The position numbers and the translations under genes are program-made. 64,000 nucleotides of DNA from Glaciecola sp. 33A (GTDB lineage: Bacteria > Pseudomonadota > Gammaproteobacteria > Enterobacterales > Alteromonadaceae): contig NZ_PJAR01000039.1 of NCBI RefSeq assembly GCF_002836745.1, positions 62,001-126,000 on the forward strand, written 5' to 3'. Shown piece after piece: positions 1 through 9,401 of this stretch (positions are counted from its first letter, which is position 1; each line of letters opens with the position of its first letter). The notes below the pieces were generated by a model. That model did not search any database. It worked only from the letters and a program-made list of their open reading frames with translations, and was not told the origin of the DNA.

Positions 1-185
1 CATCTAATTATTAAACCCTAATTATCCAATCAACGATATTCTGTTATTCTATACATGCGAATAAAAAAGCATTCTCTTACATCTGAAACAAAATATGCGA
101 TGAAGTAAATTGCGGTGATATGTGCTCTGCACTGCGAAAATATAAACAAAATAATATCAAATTTTTAGGACTTGCCGGAAAAAGA

Positions 186-1337
186 ATGGAATTAATCAAA
201 AACCAACATATTGTTTTCGTTATCAATTCACTCGAAGGTGGCGGTGCCGAAAAGGTAATATGCGATTGGTTAGTTGAAATGGAGCCGGTTTTTACGCAAA
301 GTCACTCAAAAGTGACATTGCTCTTGCTTGACGATTTACCCGAAGCCAAGCTTGTTCCAAATTACGTGAATAAGCAGACGTTAGACTCCAAAGGTAAACT
401 ATTCTCAAGTTATGCTTGCCTAAAAAACGCCCTTATAACAAATAAACCAGACATCATATTCAGTTTTTTAAACAGAAGTAATGTCCTTTGCACCCTTATT
501 GGTAGACAACTAAATATACCTACAATTATCAGCGAGAGGTCCAACACATCACAACACTTCGGCAATTCTTTAAAAGGCAAGTTTAGTAAACTCATTGTTC
601 GCACGGTTTATCCTAAAGCGAACAGAGTAATCGCTGTGTCTGAGGGCGTTCGTCTTGATCTTGTCGCTAATTTTTGTATCCAGAGCGAGCGCTGTATTAC
701 ACTGCAAAATGCGTACAATACGGATAAATTAATTAAAAAGTCAAACCTGGAGGTCGAAGCAGAAATACCAGAAAACAGCTTTATCATTGCAATTGGAAGG
801 TTACATTTAGTTAAAAACTTTGAGTTATTAATTAACGCATATGCCCAGAGCAATATCAACATTCCTCTATTAATATTGGGCGAAGGTCCATTACGAAAAA
901 AGCTTCAAAAGCAAATAGATTCATTGGATTGTACCAATAAGATTTTTCTAAAAGGCTATCAAGTAAATCCTTATCCTTATATTAAAAAAGCAGCTTATAT
1001 GGTTTCTACTTCAAATGCCGAAGGGTTTCCGAACGCTATTGCAGAAGCCCTTTGCTTAGGTACGCCTGTCGTAGCGACTAATTGTGAGTCAGGCCCTGCC
1101 GAAATATTAGCCGATGATGTTTACTTTACAACAATAGACGCCCAAATTGTTAAATATGGGGTATTGTGCAAGCCTAAGTCGATAGATGCGGTAAAAAGTG
1201 CTTTACTTTTAATGTCAAAAATTGATAAGACTGAAGCGTATCGGCAAAAATTACAGGCTCGGGCCGAGCAGTATTCGTTCGATAACGTCAGAGCCACTTT
1301 AATAGCTGAAATTAATCACTTGGTAAAAACTAAATGA
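186..1337 (+). CDS. GT4-family glycosyltransferase (GT-B fold)
   Basis: Predicted retaining glycosyltransferase that transfers a nucleotide-activated sugar during surface polysaccharide assembly, probably at the cytoplasmic membrane face. The N-terminus has the glycine-rich motif of the family (NSLEGGGAEKV, about residues 10-20). The C-terminal donor domain has IAIGRLHLVKNF, ILGEGPLR and the EX7E-type motif SNAEGFPNAIAEALCLGTPV. An upstream in-frame ATG at 120 would add 22 residues without family resemblance, so I prefer 186. The stop overlaps the next start by 4 bases (ATGA), indicating translational coupling. The sugar and acceptor cannot be told from sequence. Confidence 0.85.
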   Translation: MELIKNQHIVFVINSLEGGGAEKVICDWLVEMEPVFTQSHSKVTLLLLDDLPEAKLVPNYVNKQTLDSKGKLFSSYACLKNALITNKPDIIFSFLNRSNVLCTLIGRQLNIPTIISERSNTSQHFGNSLKGKFSKLIVRTVYPKANRVIAVSEGVRLDLVANFCIQSERCITLQNAYNTDKLIKKSNLEVEAEIPENSFIIAIGRLHLVKNFELLINAYAQSNINIPLLILGEGPLRKKLQKQIDSLDCTNKIFLKGYQVNPYPYIKKAAYMVSTSNAEGFPNAIAEALCLGTPVVATNCESGPAEILADDVYFTTIDAQIVKYGVLCKPKSIDAVKSALLLMSKIDKTEAYRQKLQARAEQYSFDNVRATLIAEINHLVKTK

Positions 1338-2617
1338 TATTCGAATTTACAAAAGTATTACTCACTATTATTTCGTTTTTTATTTTAGTGAAAGGTATAA
1401 AAAATTCGCCTAACAAGTATGTTCAATTCTTACTGATTGCATTTTGGTTAAGATTTTTTTTGGGCGCATTTCATCAATTTACTTATGTCCCAATAATCGG
1501 GCCATTTTCACTCACCGCGTTCTTTTCAATTTTAGTCGCTACAACGGGACTTTTACTCATCCCTAAACGAACACTGCTTCTGAAACAGCTGATGCTATTT
1601 TATGTATTTTTCGTGACTATTTTTCTGAGTGCAATATATAATGGCCTTTGGGCAGGTTTTATTATCGTATTAATCAAATGGCTTTATTTTTTAGTGATCA
1701 CTTGTTGTCTTTATCTCGGGATAAATAAACACGGAATAACAGCAACATTTAAACCACTATTAATCGCCTTCTTCTTGCCCATTTCATTGCAAATTGCATC
1801 CGTTTTATTAAGCGCGAGAAAAGTAACTGATAATGAAGGCCTTGCGTTTAGTTATATTGGAGGCTATTTTCATGAATCCGCTTTTTCTATGATCCTAGTC
1901 ACATTTTTAGTGGTTTTGAGTCTGTTAAAAAAACAAGATGTTAGATCCCAAACATTATTATTTCTACTTGGCACTATTGGTATATTTTTAACCAATTACA
2001 GAACCGCTATCATCGCGGCATTACCCGTTTTACTTATTTTCTTTTTTAGTAAAGCAGAATCAAAAATAGAGCAAAAATATCGTCCATATTTTATTCTCAT
2101 ATTTGGTTTTTCTTCATTTTTGTTACTTTCTTTGTTCTTCACCTTTAATCAGGAAAGATTTGCCGATATCGGCGCTGTCTTAGGGAGTATTGAAAATTTG
2201 ATCAAAGCGCCAATATATTACACTGAAATAGAAAAAGACTTATTTTCTGCACGGATTTATATCTGGTCTCAATATCTGTCGGCATTTTTCGAAGCAGACA
2301 TCTGGACGCATATTTTTGGGTTTGGCCCAGAGTCTTACAGAGGCGTATTTGAAAAATATGCCCATAATACATTTGTTTCGTTTCTGTATGAATATGGCTA
2401 TCTCGGATTCAGTATTTTTGTCTTTTTTAATATTCTCCTACTAAAAAATGCTTTTTTATTAAAAGATAAAGAAATTTCCTCAAGAATATTTTATTCTCTT
2501 ATCGGTTTCTTAATTTTAAACTTAGCGACTATGCCCTTATGGGCATTAGAGGGAATGATTATTTATGCAATGTTAATTAGCGTCATTTTTTCTAAAAAAA
2601 TTGTCGAACGTGTCTGA
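1334..2617 (+). CDS. O-antigen polymerase/ligase-like membrane protein (Wzy/WaaL type)
   Basis: A 427-residue protein made almost entirely of hydrophobic segments (about ten or more predicted membrane helices). Near residues 325-350 lies a periplasmic-loop motif, with FGFGPESYRGVF followed by AHNTFVSFLYEYGYLG. The HN..L..L.E.G.LG pattern is the hallmark of the Wzy_C/O-antigen ligase family. It probably polymerises or ligates repeat units on the periplasmic side after flipping by the Wzx-like protein encoded at 6822. Its ATGA overlap with the preceding glycosyltransferase points to one operon. Polymerase and ligase cannot be separated by sequence alone. Confidence 0.8.
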   Translation: MIFEFTKVLLTIISFFILVKGIKNSPNKYVQFLLIAFWLRFFLGAFHQFTYVPIIGPFSLTAFFSILVATTGLLLIPKRTLLLKQLMLFYVFFVTIFLSAIYNGLWAGFIIVLIKWLYFLVITCCLYLGINKHGITATFKPLLIAFFLPISLQIASVLLSARKVTDNEGLAFSYIGGYFHESAFSMILVTFLVVLSLLKKQDVRSQTLLFLLGTIGIFLTNYRTAIIAALPVLLIFFFSKAESKIEQKYRPYFILIFGFSSFLLLSLFFTFNQERFADIGAVLGSIENLIKAPIYYTEIEKDLFSARIYIWSQYLSAFFEADIWTHIFGFGPESYRGVFEKYAHNTFVSFLYEYGYLGFSIFVFFNILLLKNAFLLKDKEISSRIFYSLIGFLILNLATMPLWALEGMIIYAMLISVIFSKKIVERV

Positions 2618-2719
2618 CGTATTCGTAAACCAACATTGTATTCATGGTCGCTATTGCCTTAGTTACCCTTTCAGTTTAACGGTTTTAATAAGTCGTATTT
2701 CTAGAGCGAGGAGAATAAA

Positions 2720-3130
2720 TTGAAGCTGTGTGGTGACGGACTCAGAGGGATCCCCGAAATAATGGGGGGAATAGAAACTCATTATAAACAACAATATACA
2801 GAACCACGTAACGAAATAGAAGTTTCTGTAATAGTAGTACATTCGCCCCACATTAAGAATTCGTTCAAATGTAAAAAGAACGTGAGCGTTATTCCAGTTT
2901 TTACTATTAGAAGTAAAATTCTAGAAACATTTCTACACACTCTTATTTGTATTTTTTATACCCGATTAATTATCAAACCAGATGCACTCCGTATTCATGG
3001 AATTGGTCCATGTATGCTTACTGCACTCGCCATTTATGACTTGGCGACGTTATTTGTTCTAAGATCCTATCGGCGGCCCACTAATATTTGCCTTGCAAGA
3101 AATACAAAATTCTTATTAGGAGTGCAATGA
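2720..3130 (+). pseudogene. Internally deleted GT4 glycosyltransferase remnant
   Basis: The reading frame begins at a TTG after a good ribosome binding site (aggag, 2709-2713). It encodes a typical family N-terminus (GLRGIPEIMGGIETH) and later LRIHGIGPCMLTALA, which matches the HIHxIGPxLLxPLA segment of polysaccharide glycosyltransferases. The frame closes after 136 codons, whereas the family has about 370-400, and no donor-binding domain is present. The stop overlaps the next start (ATGA at 3127-3130), as expected if the original gene's 3' end is kept and the middle was lost. I read it as a decayed gene with an internal deletion or frameshifts; expression of the short peptide is possible but unlikely to be functional. 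Confidence 0.65.
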
Positions 3131-4110
3131 ATAATAAATTAACGGCTTATTTTTACCCGTTCGAGCACGATAATAAATTTATTGAGAGAAACCAAAATGC
3201 ACTTCGAAATGTGGGCTTTCGCATTTGCAGAGTAACTCAGTTACTTTCACTCAACGCTTGGTCTAATCGTGATAAAAATATCACTGTGCTTAACTGGGTT
3301 GAAGACCAAAAGTATCGACGCTCTAATTCATTTCTTAAAGCATATATTTTATTCTTTGGTTTTTTAGGCCTTATTCTATTATCAAAAATCATGTCAAACA
3401 AAGTTGTCTGGATAAAACATAATCTAAAGCCACACAATGCCCATGGCAATGCTGTTTGTCATCGATTAACTTGCGTTTGGTTCAATTTATTAAACATTAA
3501 GGCCGTAGGATTAGAGGAATACTATGGTGCAAGGACGCTAAAACACCCTCTTTACTTTGCAGATGCTGAAATAATTAAGAATATGACGTCATCAACGCCA
3601 AATAAAGTGCCTACCGTATTTTTCTTTGGTGCCATAAAATCTTATAAAAAGCTTCACATTGCATTAGCATATTGGCCAATTAGTTTACCCTTAAGAATCA
3701 GAGGTAAAGCGCAGTCTGCATCTTATGAACAACAGTTAAGACATATAATTGAAAGTAGAAGGCTCAAGGTCGATTGGAAAAACGAGTTTATCAGTGATGA
3801 AGCGCTTAATATTCATTTAAAAAACAGTGACTTTGTCCTTTTGCCTCATTCGGATAACGCTATGATTAGCTCAGGATCCTACTATCACGGACTGAGTCTG
3901 GGTTGTAACATCATTTGCTTCAGCAGCGTTTTCGCTAAACACAAAGCGGAACAATTTCCATTCACTCATATATTTGACCCTAAAACATTCAGTATTGGGT
4001 GGTTACAAAGCAAAAAAATACCCAGAGAAGAAGTACTTAGAATTGGACTAAAACATTATGGAGAACGACAACTGGTTAATAGTTGGAAAACCATTTTATC
4101 GATTAAGTAA
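3127..4110 (+). CDS. Putative glycosyltransferase (GT-B-like, exopolysaccharide type)
   Basis: A 327-residue protein starting at ATG 3127 after GGAG at 3119-3122. The N-terminus (AYFYPFEHDNKF...NALRNVGF) resembles small GT-B transferases that build exopolysaccharide side chains. The second half has a strand-turn segment TVFFFGAIKSYK and a donor-domain-like stretch (DFVLLPHSDNAMISSGSYYHGLSLGCNIIC), similar in layout to the C-terminal nucleotide-sugar site. It lies directly downstream of the decayed glycosyltransferase and was probably translationally coupled to it. Family placement is from layout more than strong motifs, and substrate is unknown. Confidence 0.65.
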   Translation: MNNKLTAYFYPFEHDNKFIERNQNALRNVGFRICRVTQLLSLNAWSNRDKNITVLNWVEDQKYRRSNSFLKAYILFFGFLGLILLSKIMSNKVVWIKHNLKPHNAHGNAVCHRLTCVWFNLLNIKAVGLEEYYGARTLKHPLYFADAEIIKNMTSSTPNKVPTVFFFGAIKSYKKLHIALAYWPISLPLRIRGKAQSASYEQQLRHIIESRRLKVDWKNEFISDEALNIHLKNSDFVLLPHSDNAMISSGSYYHGLSLGCNIICFSSVFAKHKAEQFPFTHIFDPKTFSIGWLQSKKIPREEVLRIGLKHYGERQLVNSWKTILSIK

Positions 4111-4116
4111 TTGCCC

Positions 4117-4641
4117 TTAAAGATTGATATTTTTAGCAGGGATACCCACCAAAATTGAGCTATCAGGAAAGTCCTTATTAACTACTGCGTTTGCACCTAC
4201 CTTCGACCCATCACCGATAGTTATTTTTCCAAATATTTTTGCCCCTGGTCCAATATAAACGTTCTTACCTATTGTAGGTACTGCCAGCTTTGAGTCAGGG
4301 TGCCTGCCAATAACTACATCGACGTTAACGGTAGAACCATCACCAATCCATGCCCTAGAATTAACTACGATTGTGCCATAATGAGGAAAGTACACTCCCT
4401 TGCCAATCGTATTAATTGGAATAGAGAAGCCTAATTTTCTAGAGATCCTGAGAAATAATAATTTAATTATAATAAAAAAAGGAAAAAACAGTGTTTTTCT
4501 CTGACCGAACTCAAGTAGTCTCATATACCAATGAAATCTAACAATTGGGTCCAAACAAAAACTCTTTATACCCACTTTGCAGCTTCGAGCAAACAAATCC
4601 GATTTTATATACTCTTTCAGTTCGATAAAGCTTAATTGCAT
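4117..4641 (-). CDS. Serine O-acetyltransferase-like hexapeptide-repeat acetyltransferase
   Basis: A 174-residue left-handed beta-helix acetyltransferase. The N-terminal helix region (LSFIELKEYIKSDLF) is followed by hexapeptide repeats with the family's VNSRAWIGDGSTVNVDVVIGRH, IGKNVYIGPGAKIFGKITIGDGSKVGANAVV pattern and the terminal VGIPAKNI. It resembles CysE-type enzymes but lies among glycosyltransferases, so I infer it O-acetylates a polysaccharide sugar. The ATG at 4641 starts one base after the stop of the upstream glycosyltransferase; longer starts at 4671 or 4662 would overlap that gene. Acceptor unknown. Confidence 0.8.
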   Translation of the reverse strand: MQLSFIELKEYIKSDLFARSCKVGIKSFCLDPIVRFHWYMRLLEFGQRKTLFFPFFIIIKLLFLRISRKLGFSIPINTIGKGVYFPHYGTIVVNSRAWIGDGSTVNVDVVIGRHPDSKLAVPTIGKNVYIGPGAKIFGKITIGDGSKVGANAVVNKDFPDSSILVGIPAKNINL

Positions 4642-4642
4642 A

Positions 4643-5767
4643 TCACTCGCCTCTAGCCTCATGGATAGCATTAAGGAACTCTAACGAGGTTGCCTCCCAC
4701 GTATAATTAGTTAAAGCTCGCTCTTTTAAATATTGTCCCAATTCATTTCTATAATCCAAATCAGTCGCTACCTCGGTCAACTTAGCCATTAGGCTGTGAA
4801 TATTATCGGCTTCAAATTCAGCCATAGGATTGCTAACCACATCGCTATTAGCATCAATGTTAGCGACGACTACGGGTCTACCATTTATCATTGCGGAAAG
4901 TAAACTGTTAGACATGCCTTCTAAAATGCTAGGCATTACAAATGCAACGCATCGTTGAATTAACGTTTCCAATTGAGCTTGCGCAATATGCCCTACAAAA
5001 ATAACGTCGTTACCTGCATATCTCTTTAATTCTTTCTCGTAGGCAATATCTTTAGAATTACCTCCAGCAACAACTAATATTGGCCTATTTTCAGGGTCTA
5101 AATTATGATGTGCTTGTAACAAAAGGTGTAGTCTTTTTACAGGGTCTAGTCGCGCAGCAAAAAGGAAATAAGGCCGGTTTCCAAATGCCTTCGTCAAGTC
5201 TGTCTCTTCGCCTTTTAACATTCTACATCCATTTGGAATAAACTTGGAATCACTTCGTTTTCTTGAGAAATGTCGCACCATCTCTTTGCTGTTAACAGTG
5301 AATACATTCGAAAATCGCCAAGCGAAATACTCCCCAACTCTAAGAATGTGAGAGCTTAAAAAGCCCCATTTATCTCGCTGACTATCAATAGCCCTAAGAC
5401 TACACACCACTCTGATCCCCGATAAACGAAATAAAGGTGCAAAAATACAAGGACCTGAAGCGAAAACAACAATAACGGAAGGCCTGCTGATAAAAATGGC
5501 GTGCAGTGTATTGTAAAATATCAAAGCAAATTGCCCTAACTGCCGGTATAACCAGTGCGGTGCCATTATGGTAGTTATATTGTCTGGCAGTTGAAATATA
5601 GTGTCATTAGTATCCCGATAACCATAAACCACAATATCAATATTTTTCTTACTTAGCTCCAAACAGGTTTCTCTTATTGCATTCTCAACGCCACCGTAAT
5701 TAGAAAAAAAACCTCGGCCACCTATAAATCCTACTCTTCCAAACATCGATGCGTCTTTCATATACAA
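4643..5767 (-). CDS. GT4-family glycosyltransferase with DUF1972-like N-terminus
   Basis: A 374-residue GT-B transferase. Residues about 13-30 read FIGGRGFFSNYGGVENAI, the GGRG.P..YGG.E signature of the rhamnosyltransferase-type DUF1972 N-terminal domain. The C-terminal domain has FLFAARLDPVKRLHLLL, DVIFVGHI and MPSILEGMSNSLLSAMINGRPVV. It is probably cotranscribed with the acetyltransferase immediately downstream. A start at the second or third Met (5761 or 5746) is also possible. Rhamnose as donor would be only a guess. Confidence 0.85.
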   Translation of the reverse strand: MYMKDASMFGRVGFIGGRGFFSNYGGVENAIRETCLELSKKNIDIVVYGYRDTNDTIFQLPDNITTIMAPHWLYRQLGQFALIFYNTLHAIFISRPSVIVVFASGPCIFAPLFRLSGIRVVCSLRAIDSQRDKWGFLSSHILRVGEYFAWRFSNVFTVNSKEMVRHFSRKRSDSKFIPNGCRMLKGEETDLTKAFGNRPYFLFAARLDPVKRLHLLLQAHHNLDPENRPILVVAGGNSKDIAYEKELKRYAGNDVIFVGHIAQAQLETLIQRCVAFVMPSILEGMSNSLLSAMINGRPVVVANIDANSDVVSNPMAEFEADNIHSLMAKLTEVATDLDYRNELGQYLKERALTNYTWEATSLEFLNAIHEARGE

Positions 5768-5932
5768 GAGGCCGCTCCCACTGATAATAGCGTTAATTAT
5801 TTGAGTAAAATCTACTTAGCTTTAAGTAAGTAAATCAATACCCATATGTAAAAACATAAATTTAGTAGCCCATTATATTACTATAAATAACAATCTGATA
5901 TTATAAATGCACATTGTGTACAACTTCTTCAG

Positions 5933-6811
5933 ATGGTCATGTCTACCAACATCAGTCAAACTCAAGCTAATATTAGTATTTCAGTAGTTATCATTAGCTG
6001 CGAAAGGCCTGATTATTTAAAGCTGGCTGTAGACAGCGTTTTGAGGCAAATACATCAGCCCACACAAATAATTATTATCGACGATTGCTCCAAAGCCGAC
6101 TATCAACCTACCTTACAAAGTTTTAGCGATGACCGTATTATCTATTACCGTTCTGAACAACGTTGTGGCGCAAACTCATCCAGAAATAAGGGTGTAGAAC
6201 TATCTAGTGGCAAGATACTTGGTTTTTTGGACGATGACGACATTTGGAATGAAACCTTCTTAAAAGAGCATTACACCGAATACCTAAATAATGCAGAGGC
6301 CGTTATTTGCGGCCACAGTGTGCTTGGTAATCCATCGAAACAGCAAATTAATCTACAAACAAAAGTCACCGAAGATGAACTTCGTAAAGGGAATACGTTT
6401 TCCGGTATGAGCGGTTTTAGTGCATTAAGAGATGTGTTGCTTGAAGTACAATTTGATAATAATTTAAACAACGGTCAAGACTGGGATTTATTTGTAAGAA
6501 TCACCCAACAAAAACGACGATTTGTAAATATTCCCAGGCCACTCTTTCAATATAGAAAAGGCCTAGCGGATGGCATAACGTCAAAAGCAAAAACAATGAC
6601 GTTTGATGAATCCAGAATTCGATTGGCCTCGGCATATAAACATAGAGAATGGCTAGGAGAAAATAACTTTCGTCAACGCGTCGCGGACCAACTATTAAGT
6701 TTTATCGTTAAAAAGCAAAATAAACTGCAATGGCTCTCAGAATCAATTAAGTTAGCTGGCTTTATAGCAACTTTTATAGCATTGAAAAAAAAATTAGTAA
6801 CGTCATTATAA
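5933..6811 (+). CDS. GT2-family glycosyltransferase
   Basis: A 292-residue inverting GT-A enzyme. The N-terminus carries SVVIISCERPDYLKLAVDSV and IIIDDCS (nucleotide-binding strand and turn). FLDDDDIW near residue 98 is the metal-binding DXD region, and the later NNGQDWDLFVRI contains the catalytic-base (ED/QDW) position. It is encoded divergently from the 4643-5767 gene, with a 165-base AT-rich spacer, and ten bases upstream of the flippase gene, so these two probably form one operon. The start may be ATG 5933 or 5939; neither has a clear Shine-Dalgarno sequence. Confidence 0.85.
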   Translation: MVMSTNISQTQANISISVVIISCERPDYLKLAVDSVLRQIHQPTQIIIIDDCSKADYQPTLQSFSDDRIIYYRSEQRCGANSSRNKGVELSSGKILGFLDDDDIWNETFLKEHYTEYLNNAEAVICGHSVLGNPSKQQINLQTKVTEDELRKGNTFSGMSGFSALRDVLLEVQFDNNLNNGQDWDLFVRITQQKRRFVNIPRPLFQYRKGLADGITSKAKTMTFDESRIRLASAYKHREWLGENNFRQRVADQLLSFIVKKQNKLQWLSESIKLAGFIATFIALKKKLVTSL

Positions 6812-6821
6812 AGGTCAATCA

Positions 6822-8267
6822 GTGTCATTAAAAAGAAAGACGGCAAGCGGTTCGATATGGAACTTTTTAACTACCTTTACAGCCAATATCATAGACTTTG
6901 TGGTGTTTGCGATACTTGCCCGACTGCTGTCTATAGAAGATTTTGGCTTATTAGCGTTATGTTTATTAGTGATTGAGCTTGCGAATATTTTTACAAATGT
7001 TGGTGTTAATCAAAATCTGATACAGAGGCATAAGTGGGATAATACATTTGCTTCAAGCACATTCGTATTTATTGGTTTATTGTCTCTTTTTATTAGTCTT
7101 TTAGTGGGTCTTGTCGCCGCTCCACTTGGGCTATACTTACATTCTGAAACGGCATTTTATATCTTACTTACGCTATCGATAGTTCCTTTTTTAATTGGTC
7201 TTCAATCGGTGTTTGCAGCTAAATTAGAACGAGAATTTAGAAACAAACGAATTACCGTAATCCGAGCGACATCCTCAATTCTCAGCGGTTTATTAGCCAT
7301 TGTTTTGGCATTTTCCGGTTTCGGTATTTGGTCTCTGGTGGTTGGTCGCTTATTGCAGAGTATAATGACCTTGTTTGGCTTTTTTATATTTGCCCACTTT
7401 AGGCCAACATTGACAATTAAACGCGAGCATACTTCAGAGTTATATGCATTTTGTCTACCGCTAATGTGGATTGCAGTGTTGAATTACTTAAATAAAAAAG
7501 CAGCCAACTTGTATACAGGGTTTATTTTGGGCACGGTCGACTTTGCGTTAATCTCGGTTGCTAGCAAAGGTCATGAAGTGTTATCTCAATCAAGCATATC
7601 ACCCATTAATAAAATGGTGGTTCCGGCGTTATCTAGAGTTGATGAAGAAACCAGAATCGACGCTTTCTACAAAATATTAGGCGTCACTTCCATTTTTGTC
7701 TTACCTGCATTTTTAGGCTTAGGGGCTATTGCTCCGCAATTTATTGAGCTTGCTTTTGGAGAAAAATTCTTGCCCAGTGCAAGCTTATTAACAATAACAA
7801 CATCAATAATATTAGCCCATGTGCTAGTTTGGTTTTTACCCAATTTACTCATCTCGATTGCGCAAACAAAAGCAGCGCTGAGATTAAATTTGATCAATGT
7901 TTTAAGTGTTTTGACAGTGGGTGTAGCAACCGTCTGGTTTGGAGTAGAAGTGATGCTAATTAGCATTACAGTTGCTGGCTACATGACCGTACCATTAAAA
8001 ATTAAAGTAGCTCAGCGGCATATAAATATTAAGCTGAGTACGATGATAAAAATAATTGCTCCAGCAGCGATTTCTTCCTGCGTTATGTTTTTATGTATTA
8101 AACTCAATGCTGCCAATCTTCAGTTATTATCAGCAAGTCTGCCGCTAGAGTTACTCCTCAATATAGTTATTGGAGCAATTACATACACATTAATGCTAGT
8201 GATATTCTTTTTTAATACATCGAGGAAAATCATTTTAGAATTCAAAAACGTCTTAAACAAAAACTGA
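6822..8267 (+). CDS. Wzx-like polysaccharide flippase (MOP superfamily)
   Basis: A 481-residue membrane protein with about 12-14 hydrophobic helices. It opens with SGSIWNFLTTFTANIIDFVVF and ARLLSIEDFGLLAL, the conserved first-helix motif of polysaccharide exporters of the WzxC/Polysacc_synt_3 type. It would move undecaprenyl-linked repeat units across the inner membrane, upstream of the polymerase-like protein at 1334. The start is GTG at 6822, preceded by AAAGG about ten bases before. It is the last gene of the polysaccharide locus in this window. Confidence 0.85.
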   Translation: MSLKRKTASGSIWNFLTTFTANIIDFVVFAILARLLSIEDFGLLALCLLVIELANIFTNVGVNQNLIQRHKWDNTFASSTFVFIGLLSLFISLLVGLVAAPLGLYLHSETAFYILLTLSIVPFLIGLQSVFAAKLEREFRNKRITVIRATSSILSGLLAIVLAFSGFGIWSLVVGRLLQSIMTLFGFFIFAHFRPTLTIKREHTSELYAFCLPLMWIAVLNYLNKKAANLYTGFILGTVDFALISVASKGHEVLSQSSISPINKMVVPALSRVDEETRIDAFYKILGVTSIFVLPAFLGLGAIAPQFIELAFGEKFLPSASLLTITTSIILAHVLVWFLPNLLISIAQTKAALRLNLINVLSVLTVGVATVWFGVEVMLISITVAGYMTVPLKIKVAQRHINIKLSTMIKIIAPAAISSCVMFLCIKLNAANLQLLSASLPLELLLNIVIGAITYTLMLVIFFFNTSRKIILEFKNVLNKN

Positions 8268-8767
8268 AATTACAGCCCTATCTAACTGATATTTACGTGC
8301 CAAACCTATAACCAATTATCTAATCCCAAAGTGGATGTAGTTGACGAATACCCCAGCTAAAGACAACGGCTAACTTATTGCAAAATTTAGACGTACTGTC
8401 ACCTTTTTGTAGCTATAGCTTTTGTAGATCCTACTTCTTAATATGTTGATTAGTAAAATATTTATACTAGGTAGTCACTACAACTTTCATGCATAAAACT
8501 TGTCAGCTTCCTTTACACTTTTTTTTATTTTAAAGTTTAAATTTTTAAAATACTATTTAAGCATCTGTAAAATATAGTAAAAAAATACATGGCTCGTTTT
8601 TTGCCCTGTTGATTATAGCAGGTGACTTAGAGACAAAATTGTTAATTATTTACCATGCTATTTCCAATGATTGTAATTCATAGCCCAAGTTTGTCATGCA
8701 CTTTAATATTTGATGGCTAAGGTTTGGTTTGCTAAAAAAATAAATAAAAAATAAAGGTATTAATAAA
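8268..8767. other. 500-base AT-rich spacer, no gene seen
   Basis: No convincing reading frame or RNA gene in either strand. The stretch is AT-rich, with long T and A runs around 8519-8580, and should contain the end of the polysaccharide operon transcript and the promoter of the PEP-CTERM gene. An AAAGG at 8753-8757 sits at a suitable distance before the ATG at 8768. Confidence 0.5.
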
Positions 8768-9364
8768 ATGAAATTTTTGAAAAACATTAGTGCGATTGCG
8801 GTATTTTTATGTGTGTGTAGCAGTGCGTCAGCGGCTGTCATTTTTTCGGATAACTTTGACCGTCATAATAGCAATAGTGTAGGTAACGGTTGGTCTGAAT
8901 TCGAGTATGAGAGTAACGATGTTGCCATTCGCAGCGGCGTTCTCCGATTGAGAGATTATGTATCGTGGAGTTGGGTTGATGCCGCTGCTTCAAACAGCAC
9001 GTCGACAGTCGGATACGATGATATCTACCTAGACTTTGATTGGGCAGCTTCTAGGAATACTGAACGGTCGGATAAGTTATATGTTAGTTGGAATGACGGC
9101 TCTGGTTGGAACAATCTTTGGTCAACACGGTTGGGTGGTTCTAATTTTGTGTCAGTATCCCTCGGTGCAATATTGGGTGCTAGTAATCTAGCTAATTTAC
9201 AGTTTTCTTTCTGGACGAATGTTAGTGCTTACAATGAATCTGCTTACATTGACAATGTGGTACTAAGAGGAACACCAATAAGCGTTTCTAACCCTTCGTC
9301 AATCGCACTTTTAGGTCTTGGTCTTATGGGCTTAGGTCTTGCACGTCGTAAAAAATCTGCCTAG
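8768..9364 (+). CDS. PEP-CTERM-type exported protein
   Basis: A 198-residue secreted protein. It has an N-terminal signal peptide (cleavage likely after SSASA, about residue 23) and a beta-rich middle with many Ser/Asn/Trp residues. The C-terminal sorting tail is SNPSSIALLGLGLMGLGLARRKK, that is, a short motif, one membrane helix and a basic end. The canonical Pro-Glu-Pro is replaced by Ser-Asn-Pro. Such tails are processed by exosortases, whose genes usually sit in exopolysaccharide loci; none is in this window, but the neighbouring polysaccharide cluster fits. Function of the mature domain is unknown; it resembles extracellular jelly-roll-like folds only loosely. Confidence 0.8.
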   Translation: MKFLKNISAIAVFLCVCSSASAAVIFSDNFDRHNSNSVGNGWSEFEYESNDVAIRSGVLRLRDYVSWSWVDAAASNSTSTVGYDDIYLDFDWAASRNTERSDKLYVSWNDGSGWNNLWSTRLGGSNFVSVSLGAILGASNLANLQFSFWTNVSAYNESAYIDNVVLRGTPISVSNPSSIALLGLGLMGLGLARRKKSA

Positions 9365-9377
9365 TTCTGCGCACTTT

Positions 9378-9401
9378 GTTGACGACTTATTTGTCGTCAA
9401 C
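9378..9401. other. Perfect 9-bp stem-loop after the PEP-CTERM gene
   Basis: GTTGACGAC, a six-base loop, then GTCGTCAAC. It lies 13 bases after the stop codon and may act as a 3' end/terminator stem, but there is no following T tract on either side. Confidence 0.45.
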
